Of a stretch of DNA of 64,000 bases, positions 44,991-55,659 are shown one piece after another. The translations under genes were made by a program, and so were the position numbers. Source of the DNA: Lamellibrachia satsuma (lineage: Eukaryota; Annelida; Polychaeta; Sabellida; Siboglinidae); NCBI GenBank assembly GCA_033239005.1, contig BSQZ01000002.1, positions 2,659,001 to 2,723,000 of the forward strand, written 5' to 3'. How positions within the stretch are numbered: the first letter of the stretch is position 1; each line of letters starts with the position of its first letter. The notes beneath the pieces are model-generated. The model ran no database searches. It had not been told where the DNA came from and saw only the letters and a list, made by a program, of their open reading frames with translations.

Positions 44991-45665
44991 ACTTACCTGC
45001 CAGTTCTCTGTCATGGCATGCGACACAAAAAACCTTGCCTGTCTTGCTGAGTACAGCCACCATAAGATAATTACCTGCCAGTTTTGTGTCATGGCATGCC
45101 ACACCCCGACATTACCTGTCCTACTGAGTATAGCCACCTTGAGAGAATTAACTGGCAGTTCTGTGCCATGGCATGCCACACCCCGACCTTCCCTCTCCTT
45201 CTGAGTACAGCCACCTTAATAGAATTACCTGCCAGTTTTGTGTCATGGCATAAAACACCACGATCTTGCTTGTCCTACTGAGTACACCCATCGTGAGAGA
45301 ATTACCTGCCAGATCTGTGCTATGGCATGCCACACAACGATCTTGCCTCTAATACTGAGAACAACCACCGTGAGAGAATTATGTGCCAGTTCTGTGCCAT
45401 GACATGCCACACCCCGAATTTGCTGTCCTACAGAGTACAGCCACCATGAGAGAATTACCTGCCAGATATGTGCCATGGCATGCCACACAACGACTTTGCC
45501 TCTCCTTCCGAGTACAGCCACCGTGAGAGAATTACGTGCCAGTTCTGTGCCATGGAATGCCACACCCCGACATTCCCTGTCCTACCGAGCACAACCACCG
45601 TGATATATTTAACTGCTAGTTCTGTGTCAAGGCGTGCAACGCCCAGACCTGTCATGTTCCTGAGA
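44991..45665 (-). repeat. 77 bp satellite made from KCTD3-like exon A, 9 copies
   Basis: The anchor catggcatgc recurs at 45,013, 45,090, 45,167, 45,244, 45,321, 45,398, 45,474, 45,551 and 45,628, a period of 77. On the minus strand each unit carries about 17 codons, LSRTGKVGVWHAMTQNWQ-like, then a splice donor (ggcag/gtaatt) and about 20 bases of intron. The coding part matches the KCTD3 segment TGKVGVWNAVTQHWQ. So the 3' half of exon A plus its donor became the repeat unit. Units have diverged from each other (for example HWQ against NWH types). Confidence 0.93.
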
Positions 45666-45734
45666 ACAAAAAGAAGGGTTGTGGTTGGTTTTGGTTTGTT
45701 GGAAGAGTTTCCAGTTAACATCGGTTAGAGGCAA

Positions 45735-46640
45735 GGAAATGACCCTTTACTGTTTATAATGGTGCTAGCACTAATCAGCAGGAAGATCACCATGAAGGAT
45801 GTTCTCAGGAAGGTGATGTATGCAAACGATCTAACCATGATAGCAGACAACAAACAAGAACTACAGGAAGTGTTGGAGGAATGGAAAGGGGTGTTCAAAA
45901 AGCCCGGACTGAGAATGAGCCTGGAGAAGACAGAAGTGATGTGGGTTTGACATCAGAGAGAGGACTTGATCATTAGTTTGGATGATAAGGAGATCAATCA
46001 AGTGGATGGCTTTGTGTAACTTGGAGGAATGGTTAATGAGGATGGGCATTCAGAGGTAGAAATGCGATGTCGGATACAACAGGGTGCGAATGCTCGGGGA
46101 AAGGTAGAGGGAGTCATGTTGGACAGAAACATTTTTAAAAAGCTGAAAAGGAAACTCCTGAGAGTTTGCGTTACGCCAGCATGCCTGTATCTGTATCTGG
46201 AGACAGTGGCGTTGACAGAACAACAACAGCAGCTGCAAGTTTGGTTCTGGTTTCGTCGAATAATCAGAAAAAAGAGGGTTGATGAAAGAAGGATGAACGA
46301 CCTGAGGAAAGATGGGATGCAACAGGACAGCTGAACAGGAATATTGGTGAGAAGCAAGGTGAGATGGGCAGGCCACATGCCATATGGTAAGGATGGATGC
46401 AGACATACTAGTAAAGAGAGTGGAAGAGATAGGTGGAAAAACATCAAGGATGCACGAAAAGGGGAAGCGAACAGCTAAGATCGAAGGACTGCGTGAGGTG
46501 GGATACGAGAAGATCAGGGGAAGATGAAAGATGGAGAGGGGGTGGCCCATACAAAAGTATGGAAAGAAACAACAGAAAGAGTGCCTCGACAATATTTTAC
46601 GTGACCCTAAATCATGAATAACAGTGAACAAAGAGGAAAC
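45735..46640 (+). pseudogene. RTE-like LINE C-terminal half (unit X)
   Basis: Starts within the RT: SRKITMKDVLRKVMYANDLT (motif C has YAND instead of YADD), then LQEVLEEWKGVFKKPGLRMS, EKTEVMWV, a stop, then GGMVNEDGHSEVEMRCRIQQ, VTPACLYLYLETVALTEQQQ, KRVDERRMNDLRKDGM. 5'-truncated. Opposite in strand to the host exons, between exons F and A. Confidence 0.82.
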
Positions 46641-46881
46641 GCACCGTTAGTTTGTTTAATAATTTCAAGAATATGATCAACATTTTCATAAACAGTGTAT
46701 AAATTGATGATGAGAAAAACATTTCAATACAACATTTGCTAAATTTTAGCACCCCTCTACAGACATGGTGTTGTGTGACTATGATGCGCCATTTACAGAC
46801 CTGGTGTCTATGACAGTGACATGATTCTCTCCAGAGCCTTTTTCTCATGACACACCTTTCTCACTGACTGACTTATCTCAC

Positions 46882-47077
46882 GTGTGATGACGCTGCCATC
46901 ATTGTTGACCATTACGCTCCACAACTGTATAGTGGACTGGAAGGTGGCGGCCACCATCCTGTTACAGTTCTCCTGGCCAGTGTTGAGCACCTTGGCATTG
47001 AGGACCACCTGATCTATCAAATCCATCAGACACGGACTAGTCCACGAAAATTGGCAGCGCGCGCAGAATCCTTCATC
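46882..47077 (-). pseudogene. KCTD3/SHKBP1-like exon F (unit X, frameshift)
   Basis: Same exon as 36,056-36,249, but 196 bp long because gcgcgcgc has gained two bases near 47,057, which shifts the frame after MKDSAR. Downstream the reading CQFSWTSPCLMDLIDQVVLN and FQSTIQLWSVMVNNDGSVIT continues in the other frame. Donor gtgatg-type/gtgaga region retained. Confidence 0.85.
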
Positions 47078-47531
47078 CTGTCTCACATAAACACACAAGT
47101 TACACCGATCTGTAGATCTGCGTCAATCAAACAGTTCACACACCCACACATTGGTATTCTGCTGTGGAAAATTACAAAATCTCCCATATATATCTCTGTT
47201 TGAGCAATATGCATTTTACCATATGATTGTACTCATATAAATGAAGTACTCTTCTTCTTGACTACAGCATGCTCATAAAAATCAAATATCCTTTGACAAG
47301 AAGGATGTACAGTGAAAGAATAAATAAAAACATTAAACAAATCAAACTGGTTACCAAAACATAAGCCATTACTACTCAGTGCAAATACTGATTTGTTAGA
47401 ACAGCTGTAACAGTTAGTTTCTCAATCTAATGTGACATTCTCCCCTCCCGCACAATTCATCGTTACAGTTGTCTGGTCCACTCTTAATCCAATAAATTTG
47501 CAAGAGGACCATGAATGTCCTGCTTCCAATG

Positions 47532-47636
47532 TGTACCAACACACAAAGTGGGGATAGGCAAGAGCGATCCGATTGCAGTGACCCTTGATATTGTTCACTC
47601 TTTGTCCACCAAAATTGTTCCTGGCTGCCGCAGCAC
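47532..47636 (-). pseudogene. KCTD3/SHKBP1-like exon G (unit X, donor lost)
   Basis: Acceptor tttttacag kept. The exon reads RNNFGGQRVNNIKGH-like sequence, but the donor that is acag/gttggt in unit W is acacattgg here, so splicing at this site should fail. Confidence 0.75.
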
Positions 47637-47679
47637 CTGTAAAAAGACCTCAAGTAACGGTATGTTTATATTTACAAAG

Positions 47680-47800
47680 CACTGTATCCAGCCCTTGGGA
47701 TTGTTCAACGTGCTTAACAGTTCACCCCCTGGCTGACCTGTTCATTTCAACACCTTTTGAATTTCTCTGGGAAGCATTCAGCAATGCTGCAATTACTGTG
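47680..47800 (-). mobile_element. Dispersed element S1, minus-strand copy
   Basis: On the minus strand: attgctgaatgcttcccaga, gaaatgaacaggtcag, cccaagggctggatacagtg. Unit Y keeps only its end (56,290-56,330). Confidence 0.65.
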
Positions 47801-47829
47801 CGAAGATTTTTCGTTCACATTTCCACAGT

Positions 47830-47965
47830 TGTCTCTACCTGGGTACTCATTTACAGCTGAGTGAACTGTGGTAATGTGGGGGAACAAAATTGTCAAAGCT
47901 TTGATACTTCAGCAATTGGGTTTGAACCTTGGTTCCCTCAGCCGAGTCTGGCATTCTAACATTGT
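47830..47965 (+). mobile_element. Second dispersed repeat (S2), partial
   Basis: Shares tactcatttacagctgagt and the tail gggtttgaacctt...ctggcattctaac with 48,620-48,942. Non-coding. Confidence 0.5.
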
Positions 47966-48439
47966 GTTATTTATATAATAGAAAAAACCAAACGAGCTAA
48001 ATATAATTTCTGCTTGATGGATTCTAGAAATGTTAGCCTTCTGTTTGACACTGACTGATAGTATATGTTTAATCTGCCAGCATAATTATGCTAAGAAATC
48101 AGTCACGTATATATGTGTACTGTATCTGATTCTTTTTGTTGTGAAACTGCTTCTCGTAATGTGATCTGATCCAATGCATATGCAATCTCAGTTGCCCTGT
48201 TAACGTGCACACATTTATGACCGTAATTGTCTATATTCCTTCTCTTACAACTTACATACTAGCTGAACAGTCTACTCTGTATAAAATTATTAAGAATGAC
48301 ATTGTACACTTTAAAATATAAGTTATTCATTCAATCCATTTTTGGTAATTCAATCCAGTTTTAATTGTCTGTGAGGAACTGATAGTTTTGTTTTGTGCAA
48401 TAAGCTTGAATTTCAAAATGTCTTATATTATGAACAGGG
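47966..48439. other. Junction between units X and Y, nothing recognised
   Basis: Unique AT-rich spacer. Confidence 0.35.
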
Positions 48440-48619
48440 ATTATCGAACACAGCGGTGTGCACGTGAGTTGCACGAGTCATGGTATGTTCGTTGACCCAG
48501 TCGCACAACCACGGAAAGGACATTTTTCCTAGTAGTGCAGTCGCGCGTGAAACGTACTAAGAGTTTAGCAATGTACGCTTCATATAAGTTAGCTTTTCCT
48601 CCTGATTGTATCCCTACCA

Positions 48620-48942
48620 ATATTATCTGGACAATGGTAGGTAGGTGGGTAAAGTCATTCCCCAGGCTTACGCCTTAGGATGTCATGAAGGTTTATAATG
48701 ACCAGTGCATAAACTTGGTTTCTAAAGTGCGAAGCACCTTAGAGTGCAGTTATACTGACAATCATGGACGGGACACTAGTTCATCGCAGGTACATTACAA
48801 ACAGTGTTTGTACTCATTTACAGCTGAGTAGACTGAGGCAAAGAAGGGTAAACGAAATTGCGCAAGCTTCGAAAACGAACCGTGAACTCACAACCCTTGA
48901 ATTTAGAGTCCAATACCTTAACCACTAGCCCACGGCTGACCT
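48620..48942 (-). mobile_element. S2, a tRNA-like SINE candidate
   Basis: Absent from unit X at the equivalent place (42,930), where the flanking phrase attatctggacaat is uninterrupted, so it inserted after duplication. Read on the minus strand it starts with gggctagtggttaaggtatt, like a tRNA A box region, followed by a ggactctaaattca run and a degenerate B box. The other end is ggtaggtaggtggg. No coding capacity. Confidence 0.55.
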
Positions 48943-49578
48943 CCATCTGGATAATATCCTACCATTCAATCCATGTATGCTATTCCGGAAATACTGTTCA
49001 TCAGACAAAATGTATCCTGGATATTGTTCTTCTACTGCATTATATACAGAATGTCAGAAAATGTTCCAATTTCTATGATTTATTTTTATTGTCTTTGGAA
49101 ACGTATAATTGAATTACGGTTAGTAATTTATTATTTAAGCAGTCACATCAGTCAACAATGCAATTTGCTGGCCCGGTAATTTGAGTTACTAAAAATGTAA
49201 GGTAGTTCCTCGAATTTGACTATTCAAGCCTTACATACAAGTGTCTCATGAACCTATTGTCTTATCAACTTATGCTCCTATTGCATACCATGATTTTGTA
49301 TATCCATTATACACTTTTGATTGGTCGATGTATGTATAATTATTATAATTTGTATTTACGGATGTAAGAATTATTAGAAGTTGCTATTTTTTCTTAAATA
49401 AAATAATTTTTCTTCAACTAACAGGCGGGTCCAGACTAACAACAAAGAGGTACCTAGTTTTCCAATAAAACATCAAGAATAGCAACTATAGTTATCCATA
49501 TTTCCACACAGACAGCACTCTCTAGAAAACAGCACAATGAAAGGTTCATAAAATATTTTTTCTTTACTGAGGATATAC

Positions 49579-49705
49579 TGAAGGTGTGGTTCCAAGTTAT
49601 CTATGGAGATGACTTTAAATGATGCCAAAGGCATCAAGCTAGGCTGTGTGCTGTTCATGTCATGGAAATTAGCTTGTGTGCTGATCATGTCATGAAAATT
49701 AGCTG
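49579..49705 (-). pseudogene. KCTD3/SHKBP1-like exon E (unit Y, internal 30 bp duplication)
   Basis: Reads NSTQPSLMPLASFKVISI then DNLEPHLQ, matching STQPGSTPLASFKI of the family. Upstream the coding piece NFHDM.STQ occurs twice because a 30 bp segment (49,645-49,674 and 49,675-49,704) is duplicated in tandem. The normal 5' part with HVRTW is lost. Confidence 0.82.
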
Positions 49706-50164
49706 TGTCCTAACCGTATCCATCCAGACTAATATAACTTTAGTTATATTCATAATCAATGCTTCAATTTGGATTACTTGAAAAGACAACCAAGCTTTCA
49801 ATTGTATATTTGATCTTAAGTTACACGTTTATTTATCTGTTTTGTCACTGTTAGAAGGCAAAGCATGCTAATCATGATGACAAGTAAATATAAAGCTTCA
49901 GTTATTTTTAAGTATTACTACGGATATGGGTATATCGAGGACACCTTGGCTATACAGTGACCTTAGTACACAAATATCAACAACTGCCGTATTTGCAAGA
50001 TATTTATGAAATACAGATCAGAGTTTCATTCAAAAGATGACAATTAAAATATAATGAAACAACATCCTCATAGAAATATTTGCATAACATTTCATTTGTC
50101 CATATATTTATACAAAACTATCTCCGCTGTGACCCCCCTAGAGATCACTAATTGGCCGTCACGA
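49706..50164. other. Intron remnant, exons B-D deleted
   Basis: AT-rich. None of the B, C or D exon sequences can be found here. Confidence 0.45.
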
Positions 50165-50400
50165 TGAGCCTTACCTGCCAGTTCTGTGTCATGACATGCC
50201 ACACCACGACATTGCCTGCCCTGTTGAGTGCAGCCACCGTGAGATATACCAGCAAGTTCTGACCTTGCCTGTCATACTGAATGGAGCCAATGTGAGCGAA
50301 AAACCTGCCACGGTGAGATATTTACCTGCAAGTTCTTTCATTGTATGCCACACCCCGACCTTGCATGTCGTACTGAGTTCAGCAATCATGAGATATTTAA
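50165..50400 (-). repeat. Degenerate 77 bp exon A satellite (unit Y)
   Basis: At least three diverged units (anchors catgacatgc at 50,190 and a weaker one near 50,340, with deletions between). They show the same exon-donor structure (ggcag/gtaagg on the minus strand at 50,173). Confidence 0.8.
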
Positions 50401-50516
50401 TTGCCAGTTCAGTGTCATGGTGTGCCACACCCTGACCCTGCCTGTCCTACTGAGTGCTGCGAGTTGATTGCCAATGAAGAACAGGTTGTTGATGACAACA
50501 TACATATGGAACTTGC
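50401..50516 (-). pseudogene. KCTD3/SHKBP1-like exon A (unit Y, full exon, donor lost)
   Basis: The only copy with the 5' half of the exon: acceptor ctccccttgcag, then KFHMYVVINNLFFIGNQLAA and LSRTGRVRVWHTMTLNWQ. It matches DALFFIGNQLVATSHTG and KVGVWNAVTQHWQ of KCTD3. It joins in phase to exon F. The donor ggcag/gt has become ggcaattaaa, so it is not spliceable here and the next satellite unit supplies the nearest donor. Confidence 0.85.
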
Positions 50517-51029
50517 CTGCAAGGGGAGAGAACACTTTTATTCAGTGAAGTAGCACGACGTTTTCACCTTACACTAAGCAAACATTTTAATAAAACAGTT
50601 GTTTATGGACATGCTAAATGGAGATGTTTAATCCACATAAAAGTACCTCGGTCTGAATGTATCAGTTTAGTCGACTGGACTAAAAAATTCAAATTTATTG
50701 TAACTGTATACAATAAGAACAAATACAAAGCAGAGCGAAGTCCTATCTAATTACATAAAGTGAACAATAGGGGAAGAACAATATATAATGTTGTACTCCC
50801 TTTTAGTTTCATCAACTACACTTTTGAGCTATGGGTGGTTTGGAACATTTGTGTACGGCGAAATAGATTTGTACTTAGCAGAGACCAAAAACCACATAAA
50901 ACTGCACGTGCAGTAATGTTACAGGAACTAGTTGCCCACGCAACCAAATTACACAGTCGTTGTCCACACGCTCTCTTCATTATAGGGGCATTGTTAGCAT
51001 ACATTGTTAGCCTACTTCAATATAGGGGC
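50517..51029. other. Intron-like non-coding DNA
   Basis: An open plus frame begins at 50,760, but only its last 35 codons (from about 51,040) belong to the following LINE. The upstream part is unassigned. Confidence 0.4.
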
Positions 51030-52690
51030 TGCCTCTGTGAAGTTACAGAGGCAGTATGCGAAACGAAGGAAGCCTGGAAAGAAATAGAAAAGAACAAGGA
51101 GAGAGGAAATCAACCAGATTCAATTATATACACATATACGGGCAGGTGAATACAGCGGCAAAGGGAGTAGTTGATAGGTGAGGAGAGATATGGAAGCAGA
51201 CGTACATAGCAAACTAGACGATGATGGTGCAAAGAAAATGATCAAGGATATAAATGGGAAGTTAGTGACAGAACAAGAGGTAGTGCTGAAGGTCTGAGAA
51301 AGCTACTCCAAGGAGCTACTGAACAAGGAAGGACATAACAACGATGAGGAATTACCAATGGATGTAGAGGGGAAAGAGAAGTTAACTGGTATTACGGATA
51401 TAGAGATGCAAACCGGGATGAAAGGGGTGAAGAAGGGAAGAGCTCCTGGTACCGATGATATGCATGTGGAGATGGTAATGGCAGCGGGGGAGAGTGGAAT
51501 CAGCTGGACAAAGAGGCTGCTGAATACATGTATGAGGAATGGTAAAGGACCAGAGGAATGGTGAACAGAGCTAATTGTTCCAATATGGCAGAAGAAGGGA
51601 GATTTGCAATATCTTGAGAAATACGGAGGCATCACATTTCTAAGTCACATCATATCATGAAGCTGCTAGAGAGGACCCTGGATGGCAAGATCCGAAAGAG
51701 AGTAGAGCAAGAATTATGGGAAGAACAACAGCGATTCAGAAAGGGAAAATGAGGTCTGATGGGATGTTTGCATTAAGACAGCTGGTAGAGAAGAGGTTTA
51801 AGATGCAAGGGAGAATGGTAGTGGGATTTGTGGACCTTCTCAGGAAGATGGTGTATGCAGATGATTTGGCCATAATAGCAGAGAGCAAACAAGAACCACA
51901 GGAAGTGTTGGAGGAATAGAAGGGGGTGTTCAAGAAGCACGGACTGAGAATGAGCCTGGAGAAGACAGAAGTGATGTGGGTTGGACACCAAAGAGAGGAA
52001 CTGACCATCATTTTGGACAGCAAGGAGATCAAGCAAGTAGATAGCTTTGTTTACCATGGATGAAAGTTTACGGAGTATGGGCATTCAGACGTAGATGTGA
52101 GACGTCGCATACAAGCGGGAGCGTATGCTTGGAGAAACGTAGGGGGAGTCATGTTGGACTGAAACGAAAAAGCTGAAAGGGAAATTCCTGAGTATGCGTG
52201 TTACACCGGCATGCCTGTATGATCTGGAGAAAGTGCCGTTGACAGAACAGCAACAACCGGTGCTGCAAGTTTGTGCGAACAACTGGGTTCGTCGAATATA
52301 AAGAACAAAGAGGGTGGACAAAAGAAGGATGAATGACCTGAGGAAAGAGGTTGGGATTCAATGCAGCCTAACAAGATGATTGTCGAGAAGCAATGTGAGA
52401 TGGGCAGGCCACTTGGTAAGGATGAATGGAGGCAAACTAACAAAGAGAGCAGAGGTGAAAAAACATCAACAATTCAGGAAAAGGGGGAGGCCACAGCAAA
52501 TATAGGAGGACTGTTTGAGGCGGGATATGAGAAGATCGGAGGAAGATGAAAGATGGAGAGAGGGAGCGGCCTTTAGAAAACTATGAAAAGAAACAACAGA
52601 AAGAGTGGCTCAACAATACTTCACCTGACCCTCAACCCTGTACTGCGGTGAACAAGAAGGAAGAGCGCCATTAGCTTGGTAAATAGTTAT
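51030..52690 (+). pseudogene. RTE-like LINE (unit Y), longest copy
   Basis: Pieces in order across several frames: CETKEAWKEIEKNKERGNQP (51,060-51,115), LTGITDIEMQTGMKGVKKGR then APGTDDMHVEMVMAAGESGI (51,385-51,500), HIMKLLERTLDGKIRKRVEQ (51,650-51,710), RQLVEKRFKMQGRMVVGFVD (51,778-51,835). A deletion then joins motif A directly to LRKMVYADDLAIIAESKQEP (51,840-51,900). After that come HGLRMSLEKTEVMWVG, RRIQAGAYAWRN, LTEQQQ, KRVDKRRMNDLRKE and the C-terminus. The polymerase palm between motifs A and C is missing, with many stops. Confidence 0.85.
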
Positions 52691-52919
52691 GTTTAATAAA
52701 TGCAAGGAAGTGGTCAACATTTTCATAAATAGTATATCAACTGTTTATGAGAAACAACATTTCTATACAAAGTTTGCCAACTTTTAGCATCCCTCTACAA
52801 ACATGGTATTGTGTGACTATGGTGCACCATTTACACACATGGTGCCTATGACAGTGACATGATTCTCCTCAGAGCCCTTTTCTCCTGACAGACCTATCTC
52901 ACTGACTGACCTATCTCTC

Positions 52920-53020
52920 GCGTGACGAGGCAGCCATCATTGCTGATCATGACGCTCCACAACTGGAATGCGGCGGTCACTTTCCTGTTACAGAGATGCC
53001 AGCGTGCAGAGTCCTTCATC
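52920..53020 (-). pseudogene. KCTD3/SHKBP1-like exon F (unit Y, deleted)
   Basis: Both ends of exon F are recognisable (gatgaaggactctgcacgct at the 5' end, gtggagcgtcatgatcagca at the 3' end), but about 90 bases of the middle are gone, and the donor gtgaga reads gcgaga. Non-functional. Confidence 0.8.
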
Positions 53021-54009
53021 CTGTCTCACACAAACACACAAGTTACACAGAACTGCTTCAATGACACAGATCACACCCACACTTTGGTATTCTGCTGAGG
53101 AAAATTACAGAATCAACCAATTATATTTATCTCTGTTTGAGCGATACCCATTTTACCAGATGGTTGTACTCGTATATAAATGACGTACTCTTCTTGACTA
53201 CAGCATGCTTATCAAAATAAATATATCCCTTGACAAGAAGGATGAACAGGGAAAGGATAAGTAACAACATCACAAAATTCAAGCAGGTTACCAAAACAAA
53301 AGTCATTACCATTCAGCACCAATACTGATTTATTAGAACACCTATAAAAGTGAGTTTTTTAATCTAATGTGACATTCTGACCCCTCCCCACCATTCATCG
53401 TTACAGTTTTTGTAATATCTGTTCCAGTCATGAATCCTATGTATTTCCAAGAGGACCATGACTGGTTTGCTTACAAGGCGGTTATGTTTAGTTATGTGTC
53501 ACGGATTTCGGTGGTGGTCCACGCAAAACCAGGGGCGGGCCGTACTTAGATTAAGCTCAACATATGAGTGTAAGAAATTTTCACAAATGAAAAACAACAC
53601 CAAAGTAATCAACATGAATATGTTTACAATTAATCAAAACCTAACTGAAATGGCGCAAATGAAATAATAGACATCAGTGTTAATAAATTCGTCACAAGCA
53701 GAAAGGCGTATTTCACACTTATAATACAATGTTCCGAAAACAAACAAAAAATAATAATAATAATAATTCCGTTTCTTAATATAGCGCTTTTTAGCTAACT
53801 AAATACCAATCAAAGCGCTTCACAATAATATGATGTGTTGACTAAATCTAAAATATAAATTCACTAAATACATAAGGTAAGATAACAATAAATAAGCTAA
53901 GATAAAAAAGTAAATAAGCTAAGATAAATAAGAACACATTACTATGACGTGTTGACCAAATCTAAAATATAGACTAATTAAATACATAAGATAAGATCAA
54001 ATTAATAGT

Positions 54010-55659
54010 CTAAGGTAGATAAATAAGTAATCTAAGAGAAATAAGTAAGTAAAAATAAATAAATAATGTAAGATAAATTATTATAAAACAATAAATTAGT
54101 GTGTAAAAATACGATTTCAAACCGAACAATTTAAAACCAAGCAGCGTCATAGAATACAAATCAGTGTCATCAAGGCAGGTAGTGTGAACGAAATAAGTGA
54201 GTTTTAGTTGTTTTCGGAAAGCTGCCAATGTCTCAGTTGTTCGCACACTCTTAGGCAAGCTGTTCCACATGGTTGGACCTGCCACTGCAATGCTGCACCT
54301 TCCGACCGTTCTCCTCGGCACCGTCACTGCGAGCAATGTTGTGTCACTCGCCGATCGCAATGCACGAGTAGGCGCGTTGCGAGCTATCGCACAATTGAGG
54401 TAGTCCGGGGCCAAGCCATGCAGGATCTTATACATGCAAGTACAGATCTTGAATGTTACTCTCATCTTGATCGGCAGCCAATGCAGCGATCGCAGAATCG
54501 GTGTGACGTGATCTCGCCGTCTGACACGGTTGATAACGCGAGCGGCAGAGTTTTGTGCTCGTTGGAGTCGGTTTGTCAGTCCATTGTTCAGTCCACCGAG
54601 TAGACCATTGCAGTAGTCGAGGCGACTCAGCACAAGACAACGTATTGCGGTATGGCACGCGTCTCGCGTCAGCAGGTGTCGGATTCTGCTGATCAGTCGC
54701 AGATGGTAATATGCCGAAGAGCAGTAGCTGGACACAAGGCGGTCCAATTGCATATGCCTATCAAAGTAGCAGCCCAGATTTCTCACTGCGTCCGTAGATG
54801 TCAATGTTAGCCCAGGTAGCTCCAAGCTGGGGCTGCCATAGACTCGTAGATTGTGCGGTGACTGCAGCACGATAAACTCGGTTTTCTCGTTGTTTAGTTT
54901 CAATTGATGTAACAGCATCCATGCTCGTATTTCTGCTATGCACTGGATGATCAGCTGTTTTGCGTTTTCCAGCTCATCAGACATCATGGGGTTATAGCTG
55001 ACATATAGTTGGGTGTCATCAGCAAAGCGATGGAACAGCACATGATTCTTCATACATATATCCGCAATGGATGTCGTGTACATATTGAACATCACTGGTC
55101 CTAGAACTGAGCCTTGCGGAACTCCATGGTAAATCAGAGTTGTGATCGAAGAAGACGAACCAACCGTGACACACTGTGATCTGCCGGTCAAGTATGACCT
55201 AAACCAGTCCAATGCCGTGCCGCCGATGTTGAAACGTGAACCCAGAGTGTTCAACAATATGTCGATGTTAATTGTGTCGAATGCTGCACTCGTGTCCAGG
55301 AGAACCAGCATAACACACCGTCCTGAATCGAGGTTTCGCACTATGTCGTGTTGTACTCTCATCAGATCTGTTTCAGTGGAATGGTGTTGTTTGCAAGCGG
55401 ATTGCATTTTATCATGCAAGTTATTCGTCGTCATGTGCTGGTTAAGGCGTTTGAGGACAACGTGCTCGATCAACTTTCCGATGAAAGCGAGGTTGGAGAT
55501 GGGACGATAGTTCCCTAGTTCGTTCTGGTCAAGCGAGGCTTTCTTCAGTAATGTCACAGAAGCATGCTTTGTGACGCACAAAGTCAACAATACCCTTCGC
55601 GCATTCTGCTGGGTTGAGTAGAACGATAACTGATGTGGCCGTCGGTCGCATAATCTCAC
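54010..55659 (-). CDS. Reverse transcriptase of an L2/CR1-like LINE, 549 codons, 5'-truncated
   Basis: The longest non-repetitive open frame in the window. RT motifs in order: LGNYRPISNLAFIGKLIEHV (residues 48-67), LDTSAAFDTI (121-130, catalytic Asp122), GVPQGSVLGP (179-188), FADDTQLY (212-219, both Asp intact), LKLNNEKTEF (253-262), AVRNLGCYFD (291-300), then SRLDYCNGLL, RAQNSAARVI, LHWLPIKMRVTFK and a hydrophobic C-terminal tail read into the AT-rich 3' region. It would copy LINE RNA at a nicked target site. The endonuclease domain is absent. The first 35 residues are out of register: the family-like piece NPAECAKGIVDFVRHKA is open in another frame at 55,570-55,620, so one frameshift lies near 55,560 and the true start is lost. 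Not autonomous. Confidence 0.88.
   Translation of the reverse strand: MRLCDRRPHQLSFYSTQQNARRVLLTLCVTKHASVTLLKKASLDQNELGNYRPISNLAFIGKLIEHVVLKRLNQHMTTNNLHDKMQSACKQHHSTETDLMRVQHDIVRNLDSGRCVMLVLLDTSAAFDTINIDILLNTLGSRFNIGGTALDWFRSYLTGRSQCVTVGSSSSITTLIYHGVPQGSVLGPVMFNMYTTSIADICMKNHVLFHRFADDTQLYVSYNPMMSDELENAKQLIIQCIAEIRAWMLLHQLKLNNEKTEFIVLQSPHNLRVYGSPSLELPGLTLTSTDAVRNLGCYFDRHMQLDRLVSSYCSSAYYHLRLISRIRHLLTRDACHTAIRCLVLSRLDYCNGLLGGLNNGLTNRLQRAQNSAARVINRVRRRDHVTPILRSLHWLPIKMRVTFKICTCMYKILHGLAPDYLNCAIARNAPTRALRSASDTTLLAVTVPRRTVGRCSIAVAGPTMWNSLPKSVRTTETLAAFRKQLKLTYFVHTTCLDDTDLYSMTLLGFKLFGLKSYFYTLIYCFIIIYLTLFIYFYLLISLRLLIYLP

Larger units (their letters stand above)
42680..47900 (-). repeat. Segmental duplication unit X (most complete)
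   Basis: Head-to-tail paralogue of unit Y. Shared anchors: gacccagtcgcacaaccacg (42,858 and 48,495), cctaccaatattatctggac (42,917 and 48,615), the exon E region (43,419 and 49,579), the 77 bp exon A satellite, the RTE-like LINE, exon F and exon G. Minus-sense order is G-F-(LINE)-A-B-C-D-E. Confidence 0.85.
48440..53500 (-). repeat. Segmental duplication unit Y
   Basis: Paralogue of unit X, about 6 kb to its right. Exons B, C and D are missing between exon E (49,579) and exon A (50,401), consistent with an internal deletion. Its last part, with exon G, was moved to 56,120-56,340 by a later 2.6 kb insertion that brought an L2-like LINE. Confidence 0.85.

Noticed and set aside
48620..48942. A tRNA gene
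   Set aside because: Only partial A/B-box-like words. No cloverleaf could be drawn with a plausible anticodon arm. Better explained as a SINE.
50760..51149. 129-codon plus frame as a single gene
   Set aside because: Only its last part is LINE coding sequence. The upstream part has no support.
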